Source: Acorus gramineus (taxonomy: Eukaryota; Streptophyta; Magnoliopsida; Acorales; Acoraceae). Taken from it: a DNA stretch of 64,000 bases. The notes under the pieces are model-generated. The model saw only the letters and a program-made list of their open reading frames with translations, ran no database searches and had not been told where the DNA came from. The translations under genes were made by a program, and so were the position numbers. This document shows positions 57,701 to 64,000 of this stretch, in pieces. The stretch's first letter is position 1; each line of letters begins with the position of its first letter. Location: positions 90,294 to 154,293 of the forward strand of contig JAUJYN010000052.1 in NCBI GenBank assembly GCA_030737835.1. The letters run 5' to 3'.

Positions 57701-57940
57701 ACAATTCAGAACTGCCAAATTCTGAAACGTTACCGGAATTCGATGAAATTTTCGTGAGTGGTTTGAAATGGCACCAGGACACATAATGTGCAGTTAGATT
57801 TTCAATCGGAGTCCTCAAGCTCATGATGATAGCTAAAAGTCCAAAATTTTAGCGGTTCCGATCGAAAAAAGAAAAAGTTGAAAAACTGCCAGAAATGTCC
57901 CAAAGGTGACCAGAAGGCTAAAAGTGACACATATATAACA
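51795..57940 (-). mobile_element. Composite inverted LTR region (B U5 joined to A2/B LTR)
   Basis: 51795-52914 is a reversed B-type U5, including a duplicated ~43-bp unit at 52255-52340. At about 52915 it switches to an A-type U5 which runs, around a nested solo LTR, to 56328 and on through a B-like stretch (56440-56560, compare 42680-42780 reversed), the GC-rich block (56680-57060) and an A2 U3 ending ACACATATATAACA at 57940. No matching target duplication is seen at 51790 and 57941, so it arose by recombination rather than one insertion. Confidence 0.7.
53619..56323 (-). mobile_element. Solo LTR, type A2, 2705 bp, nested
   Basis: It starts (plus) TGTCACGCCCCAGGGCAG, ends ACACATATATAACA and is flanked by the perfect duplication CATAG (53614-53618 and 56324-56328). 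The micro-exon is at 54854-54889 and the GC-rich block at 54960-55430. Confidence 0.92.
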
Positions 57941-57953
57941 AAGGGTTCTACAC

Positions 57954-59507
57954 ATGCCCATGCCAATCAATGCTGTTTCACCATCCATTTCTTCACCAAA
58001 TATGAAGAGGAAGAGGGAGCAGAGGAAACAGAAGTTGGTGAGCAAGGACATGGAGAAAAAGGTCAAACTAGTACCAAGTAAGAGAACTCCAGAAAAGGTG
58101 GAAAGGAAGAAGGTTGGTATGGCTGAAGCAATATATGCTTCTTCCTCAAGCAAGATAATGACATCTCCCAGTGCATTTATATAACAATTTAATACTATCA
58201 TGTGCTTCAATAAATATGGTGCACACAATTGACATGATTTGCTAACAACACCAGCGACCCCGAGAAAAACTAGAGCACAAAAATTGGCAGCAGAATTTGC
58301 AAACAAAGTAGTTATAAAAAAAAAGGTTGCAAAACAGGAGCGATGGAAAAAGAAGGTATATACGTTTATCAATATGGCATACACACTTATCAATATGGCA
58401 TACATGCTTAAAAAACATTCATATGCATTTATGATTGACGTTTGTGATTCAACAGGAAAGAGAATTGGATCAATAGAGCGTATGGTGAAAATTAGAAGGA
58501 GAAATATTCCAGCCCAAATAGGAAAATCCAAGGAGAACCAAGGGGATATGGGTAACAAAGCGCCAAGAGGTGCGGAGGCAACCAAAATGAAAAAAGGGGT
58601 TGCAACGACTAAAGTAGCGGGGGGCGATGTGATGAGAGGAGCGCTTGAAGAGGATAAGCCCGTAGACCCCGCAGCAATGGAGTCATCTGAAATGGAAGCA
58701 TTGGCCAAAGTGACAAAATAGGTTGACTCTATCCTTGATGATATTCTGAACATCCCCACACAAGAGGTGAAAGTGGAAGAAGAGGTACCAGACAAAGAGA
58801 AAACGGTCGATGAGGTTGTACTGAAAGAGAAGATGGATGACGATGATGTCCTGATTGCAGATAACAAATGTTTTTCTGGTCCGAACAGAAAGAGAACAAT
58901 AACTTTGAGGAAGGGACCTCTCACACGTTCAGCAGGTATAAGTTTCTAAATCTCACATCTTACTTCAATAATTGTGAAATAGATTTTCAGGTATATACTT
59001 TGTTTGAAGAGGTATATATTTAATTTATTCACGCATATACATTTTTTTGTTGATATATTAATTTATTTTCTGAAAGCTGCTAGGTTACCAAAACCAATGA
59101 CCGACGTTGGGGAGACCATGGGACCGACAACAAGGGGAAGGCTATTGTCTCAACATCAGCAAGCGAAAGAACCCCGGGAAAAAAAGCTTTCGACTAAACC
59201 CAAAGTGCCAAAAACATACAAACAAGAAGTGAAGGAGAAACATTCATAGTTGTCAGTGGATGAGCAGGTTGTGTTGGCCTGCCATCTGTCAAAGATGGAG
59301 TCAGAGGAACTGCAACCAATATATACAGAGGTCATTGATGTCCTCAGACAGGTTAGTATATATAAATGCATCAAAAACATAGAAAACATATATGAAAATG
59401 CATTCCACATACATAACATATATATTCCTACTTATATAGAACTACCCTGGGAAACAAAGATGCACCCCGAAAGAGATAGCTCTGATTGATAAGTTTTTGG
59501 AGAATCC
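57954..59507 (+). pseudogene. Multi-exon lysine-rich gene fragment, function unknown
   Basis: Four segments join in consistent phase: 57954-58077 (ending VKLVP, donor CCAA|GTAAGAG), 58255-58935 (TPRKTRAQKLAAEF, GKRIGSIERMV, VDSILDDILNIPTQEV, RKRTITLRKGPLTRSA), 59077-59351 (ARLPKPMTDVGETMG, LSVDEQVVLACHLSKM, VIDVLRQ) and 59440-59507 (NYPGKQRCTPKEIALIDKF), where an LTR cuts it. TAG stops occur in frame at 58719-58721 and 59247-59249. A GTATAT...ACAG stretch at 58356-58455 could be a further intron but would break the frame. The product would be basic and acidic by turns and is probably nuclear or disordered. I do not recognise the family; a transposon-captured gene is possible. Confidence 0.5.
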
Positions 59508-59704
59508 TGTCACGCCCCAGGGCGGCCGTCCCCGAGACGTGGCAGGTATATATAATATCAGCAATCTATACAGGAGATCAATAAAATACTCTAAACAACA
59601 CCGAAATGACAACACAGACAATAAGGTGGCTGACAGAATATATACAAATAGCGGAAGCTTAAACAACTGAGTCTGAAATTCAAAGACATATTACATACCC
59701 GATA
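59508..59704 (-). mobile_element. LTR U5 stub (minus)
   Basis: It starts TGTCACGCCCCAGGGCGG and follows the reversed A-type U5 for about 197 bp until the plus-strand LTR begins at 59705. It cuts the lysine-rich gene at its left edge. Confidence 0.75.
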
Positions 59705-60089
59705 TGTTATATATGTGTCACTTTTAGCCTTCCGGGCACCTTTGGGACATTTCTGGCAGTTTTTCAACTTTTTCTTTTTTCGATCGGAACCGCTAAAATT
59801 TTGAAATTTTAGCGATCATCATGAGCTTGAGAACTCCGATTGAAAATCTAACTGCACATTATGTGTCCTGGTACCATTTCAAGCCACTCTAAAAAATTTC
59901 ATCGAATTCCGGTAACGTTCAGAATTTGGAAGTTCTGAATCGTATCCGGGTTTTGACCAAGTGGGAATGTCAAAGGGGGACTTGACCAAGTCAAATATGA
60001 CTTTGACCAAGTCAAGCTTGACCATTGACTTGGTCAAACTCTTTTGTTTGTTTGTGTGGTTGGGTTGACCTAAAGTCAAACACCAAAAG

Positions 60090-60135
60090 TGTGTGTGTGT
60101 GAGTGTGTGAGTGTGTGTGTGTGAGTGTGTGTGCC
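60090..60135 (+). repeat. GTGTGTGTGAGTGTGTGAG microsatellite
   Basis: Alternating GT with interspersed GAG lies in the A2 U3. The reverse (CA-rich) form is in the minus-strand A2 LTRs at 46705-46728, 55880-55915 and 57511-57540 with different lengths. Confidence 0.75.
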
Positions 60136-61087
60136 CTAAAGTGGGCGCCCACTTCTTCTTCTTCATCTCCTCTCTCTCTCTCACTCACACACAAAATCAC
60201 TCACTCCCTCTCCTTCATTCCCCCATTAGAGCTAGTAGAAGAGGTTGAAATAGAAAGCCATTGAAGGGGAAAAGATAGGTAAGCTTCCGATCTATCTTCC
60301 TACGGTTTTTGTTTTGCTTTCCCCTTTGTTTACCTCCCTCTCATGGTTCCCCTTCTCCCCTGTTTTCAGCCTTTGTAAGGGCTGAGGGAGGTCTTGGTGG
60401 TGGTGGTCTTGGTGGTAGCGTTTTGGTGCGCGAAGGGCACCCGAGTTCCTCCCTTTGTTCTTCCTCTCTTGGGTGAGTCCTTCTCCTCCCTATTCTTGTT
60501 TAAATGCTTGATTTGGGTGTGTAAATGGTTATCCATGTATGCATGAGTGCTAAGGGGGTGTGGGAGGGCTAAGGAGGGGGTGGATGGGGCTCGAGCGCGC
60601 GTGCGGGGTCATCCGCGTGAGTGCGCGCGAGTCTGCGCGCGCAGACGGGCGCGCTGGCGGGCGCACGCGCGTACGCGCAGACGTGCGGGCGTGCACACGG
60701 AGTGCTGCGCGGGGGCGCAGTGCGCGCGGTGCGTGCGGGCGTGCGCGTGGAGTGCTGCGCGGGGGCGCAGTGCGCGCGAGTACTCCAGGACTGGACGCGC
60801 GGGCAGGGGCGCAGCGCGTCTGGGCGCGCGGGCAAGGGCGCGACAGTGCACCCGGGGCGCAGGGGCGCGTGCGTGCATGCGCCTTCGTGCGTGCGCGTGC
60901 GGGTGGCCGTGCGTATGGCTGCCCGATGGTTCGGGAGGGTGTCGGGGCACTCGGACTCGCGTGTGTATGCGCGTGCTCGCGTGTGTGCGGGCCCGTATGC
61001 ATGCTTGTCCGAGTATTGGGTATTTCTAGTAAATTTCTTATGCATTTGTGTAGTTTACTCTCCATATTGAATGCCCATGTCTTGCAG

Positions 61088-61123
61088 ATCTTGACGGACG
61101 GTCACGCGACGACCCGGGCTTCG
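61088..61123 (+). other. Predicted 36-nt LTR micro-exon (A2 type)
   Basis: CTTGCAG ends at 61087 and GTGAGTGGGAC starts at 61124. It shows that the splice pair is shared by A2 LTRs whose U3 differs from A1. Confidence 0.5.
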
Positions 61124-61802
61124 GTGAGTGGGACAATCCAACCCAGTAGGGAGGCGTTCGATGCACGTAGGCGTGCATTGCCCTCCCCTGGGGCACCATA
61201 ATTGCATATTAACTAGTAATAAATGTAAGCTATGCATGCATGATTAATATGATATATCCATGCCCTCTTAGACTTTGTATGCTAGGGATATGCACCCTTA
61301 TATCATGTATAGCGGCCTATGCATGTTTAGTCACCTTGTCCTTTAATTGGAAAGCCCCGAACTATGCATGTTCCCATCTAGTTTAATCTAATTAAATCAA
61401 AATGAGAGCATATAGTTACAAGCATGCCTTAGAGAATATTATAACCTTGTTGTTATAATATATGTCTCCCCGCATCTTAGTTATGCGCCCTGGAGGAATT
61501 CTTGGGGATTCATGACATTATTAGCGTAACAAATCGGTGTCGACGGATCCAAGAGGATCGTATCCGTGTGAGTAGGCTGTCTTCTCCTTTTGGTTGGATC
61601 CGATGTAGGAACTCCCCGGCGTTAGCTGGCCTGACAGAGGGCTCCCGTCCGTAGGTACCTCCGATGCGTCGGACTGTACTGATAGTGGGAGTATACCAGG
61701 TGGAGGCTACGAGGGTGGGAGAGGCTACCGGGTGGACCAGGGGTGGAGAGCGGTCTAGTATGCCCCAAGAGGCCCATGTCACCCCCCGGAAAGGGTGAGG
61801 GT

Positions 61803-64000
61803 CTAGAAAATTAGATTAAGGGGTTTAAATGTATAATTAATATCCTTATCAAACACCCCCAAACCTAGTTTTTTCAGTCCTCTAGCAATGAAAGTGATTA
61901 AACAAAATTAAAAATAAGGATAAGGCCACTTTCACAGGCTCTCAAGGTTGCATTTAGCATATGCAACAAGCCCTTAAACCCCTAGGTCACCCCTAGTGGA
62001 CGAGTTTGACTCGTGAGGGTTTGCAGCGAATCTACCCACAAAATTCATGATTCACACCTTTTTTTTTTTTTGCCATAATCCCATGATAATATCGTAGAGC
62101 TCAAGATATTAAATTCCTTTCAGAAAAATCCTTAATGTAATGACATGGTGTGCTCGTGAAAATCTGGACAACACTCAAGAGGTTCAGACTCCTAAGTAAG
62201 AATTTTCCTTCTAATTGCTGTCGAATGGTCGGTTCTCCCTTAGACACTGAGTCAAAACCAAAATAGTCTACTAAGCCAGCAAGAGATTTGGATTTTCACT
62301 TTATTACCTCATGGGCTTTATATGTGATATTCCAGCTTACTTACTATCTTTTACAGGGAGGCTTTCACTCTATCACTATTGAATCGGTCTTTAAACTTCA
62401 CATAATGATTGCTAAGCTCTTTGTTAAGAGCACCATAGATATTTTTCTTTTCCTTCTTCTTTTTTTTTTTTTTTCAAGACCTAATGATAAGTAGCCCTTT
62501 TCCACTGTACTTGTGATTCAATGGTTGCTTTTCAATTGATGTAAACCCTAACTCCTTATCAAGCAAACCAATGAACTAGACTTTTAGGTTCAACAGATTT
62601 TAGGAAGTTCTTAACATTCTAGGCAATTATTAAGTCAACTCCACAAATTCATCTTAACTCAAAAATGCATCAAGATGTGTAGTGAATTTTTGAAGATCAA
62701 GCATTTAAGACCTACTAAAATAAAAGTTAACATAAGAGCTCATGCTACCATCATAGGGATTTAGGCTTTTTTTTTTTAATAATCTATCAATACTGAGAAT
62801 GATGAATCAAATGTCAAAAAACCCCCCAAACATAATCCATACATTGTCCTCAATGTTCATACCATTGGACACATGAAATATCAAGAAAGGAGAATGAAAA
62901 AGGAAGAATTTTACCATATCAAGTGATCACCATTGAACTGTTGCTATATGATGACATCAAATCAATTTCATTAGTTCATCATATTTCAAAATAAAGACTA
63001 CATCCAATGACTCGATGATAGTGGATGCAAACAAACACAAAACCTAGACTGAAAATGGAAAATTACCCTAACGCCCCCAAACCTAATTTACAGCATGAAA
63101 AAGGAAATGATGATTCGGGAGGAAAGGCAACCTAAAAAAAATATTGTACAAAACAATTATCAAGAGAGCTTAATCTTGATAGATGGAATCATGGAGGTGC
63201 ATGACCTCCACTTTCTTCAATGGTAACTCCAAAAATGGTTTAAGTCTTTGACCATTCACTTTAAAAACATTGCCATTCTTTGGATTCTCAACCTCAATGG
63301 CACCATGGGAATAGACCGTTCTCACTAAATATGGGCCAGTCCAATGGGATCTTAGCTTGCCCTGAAAAATATGCAATCTCGAATTGTAAAGGAGGACTTT
63401 CTGGCCCACGTCAAATGACTTCCGATGAATAGACTTGTCATGGAACACTTTCATTTTCTCCTTATATATCTTTTCATTCTCATAGGCCTCATTGTGGATC
63501 TCCTCTAATTCAGCAAGTTGGAGTTTCCTCTGGGCTCCAGCTTTGGGAAATTCAAAATTCAATTGCTTAATGGCCCAAAATGCACGATGTTCTAATTCAA
63601 CAAGCATATGGCAGGCTTTTCCAAAGACAATCCTATAGGGAGACATACCAAGATTTGTCTTATAAGCAGTTCTATATCCCCACAATGCATCATTTAATTT
63701 CAAGGACAAGTCTTTTCGAGTTGAATTTACTGTTTTCTCTAAAATTTGCTCAATTTGCCTATTGGACACCTCAACTTGACCACTAGTCTGGGGATGATAG
63801 GGTGTAGAAACTTTATGAGTGATAGAGTACCTCCTCATGAGACTCTCAAAAGAACGATTGCAGAAATGAGTTCCTCTATCACTTATAATGGCACGAGGGA
63901 TTCCAAAACGAGAGAAAATATTTTCTTTAATAAATCTTATAACAACCTTGTTATCATTCGTTTTACATGGTATTGCTTCCACCCACTTAGAGACATAGTC
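61803..64000 (-). mobile_element. Athila-type element, 3' part, running off the window
   Basis: On the minus strand the order is integrase (64000-63170), a long non-coding stretch (63169-61868) with poly-T/A runs and no recognised gene, a G-rich tract GGTTTGGGGGTGTT (61852-61865) and a possible 3' LTR start TGATAAGGATATTAATT at 61851, truncated at 61803. Integrase sequence and TGGCGCC-type primer sites (as at 2466) both point to Athila. Most of the element lies to the right. Confidence 0.75.
63170..64000 (-). CDS. Athila-lineage Ty3/gypsy integrase, C-terminal part of pol
   Basis: Integrase joins the element DNA to the host chromosome. The frame is open from the window edge ([13 protein letters not shown], with the first catalytic Asp) to TAA at 63170-63172. 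ISDRGTHF carries the second Asp and [20 protein letters not shown] the Glu, so the D,D,E triad is present. [20 protein letters not shown] and the GPY-type motif HWTGPYLV with [14 protein letters not shown] follow, typical of Athila. No chromodomain is seen. The remaining pol domains lie beyond 64000. It has no internal stop, so it is younger or better kept than other pol remnants here. The frame ends shortly after the GPY region, as usual for this lineage. Confidence 0.88.
   Translation of the reverse strand, partial: DYVSKWVEAIPCKTNDNKVVIRFIKENIFSRFGIPRAIISDRGTHFCNRSFESLMRRYSITHKVSTPYHPQTSGQVEVSNRQIEQILEKTVNSTRKDLSLKLNDALWGYRTAYKTNLGMSPYRIVFGKACHMLVELEHRAFWAIKQLNFEFPKAGAQRKLQLAELEEIHNEAYENEKIYKEKMKVFHDKSIHRKSFDVGQKVLLYNSRLHIFQGKLRSHWTGPYLVRTVYSHGAIEVENPKNGNVFKVNGQRLKPFLELPLKKVEVMHLHDSIYQD

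Larger units (their letters stand above)
59705..61802 (+). mobile_element. A2-type LTR, truncated at 3' side
   Basis: It starts TGTTATATATGTGTCAC and carries an A2 U3 with TTGACCAAGTC motifs, a (GT)n-rich stretch, the exon-1 donor TTGG|GTGAG at 60472/60473, the GC-rich block (60590-61000) and the micro-exon (61088-61123). It breaks off inside the GGGTGAGGG region at about 61802, where Athila sequence starts. Confidence 0.82.

Noticed and set aside
58356-58455. Extra intron in the lysine-rich gene fragment
   Set aside because: GTATAT and TCAACAG look like splice sites, but removing the segment shifts the frame to an early stop, while retaining it keeps the frame open.

Overview
This window looks like a repeat-dominated stretch of a flowering-plant nuclear chromosome. 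The signs are plant-type LTR retrotransposons primed by initiator tRNA-Met, an Athila-lineage element with its typical tRNA-Asp primer site, a plant F-box gene with a CPR1/CPR30-like body, a plant aspartic-protease-like (EDGP/TAXI) relic and a Mutator-type MITE. Nothing prokaryotic, organellar or viral was seen.

Layout. 1-9124: stacked LTRs of one Ty3/gypsy superfamily, with a small Athila LTR/primer-site fragment at 2441-2832 and a solo LTR with its target duplication at 2977-6543. 9125-22742: AT-rich, gene-like DNA interrupted by one solo LTR (12108-15595); it holds an RNase H pseudogene (10063-10544), a decayed aspartic-protease-like fragment (11385-11581), a two-exon F-box gene on the minus strand with one frameshift (15763-19659) and a 749-bp Mutator-like MITE (20180-20928). 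22743-57940: a nested retrotransposon pile. Element A1 (24088-36236, TSD TCTAG) has a gag relic and an almost deleted pol, and it sits inside the 5' LTR of element B1 (internal region 38463-41201). A second B copy (B2) is split by two inverted LTRs nested in each other, and more truncated and solo LTRs follow. 57941-59507: a multi-exon, lysine-rich gene fragment of unknown function. 59508-61802: more LTR pieces. 61803-64000: the 3' part of an Athila-type element on the minus strand with a good integrase frame running off the window.

The LTR superfamily is the main subject. Its LTRs are unusually long (2.6-3.6 kb) and come in three U3 types that I call A1 (starts TGTTATATATGTG, GC-rich intron), A2 (same start, different U3) and B (starts TGTTATGCCTGTG). 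Elements end in TGACA, are followed by the PBS TGGTATCAGAGC and are preceded by an A/G-rich PPT. The gag and pol remnants fit the Tekay/Del group of chromoviruses. All three LTR types carry what looks like a spliced leader: a TATA box, a first exon ending at a 5' splice site, a CpG-dense intron, a micro-exon (36 nt in eight of nine complete A-type copies), and further acceptor sites before the gag start. A tandem unit rich in GGGTGA varies from one to four copies between LTRs. The two B copies share the same stop codons and the same LTR-derived block inside their internal region, which suggests that already defective elements were amplified in trans.

Limits: boundaries and domain calls were made by eye; no database search, alignment score or divergence estimate was computed.
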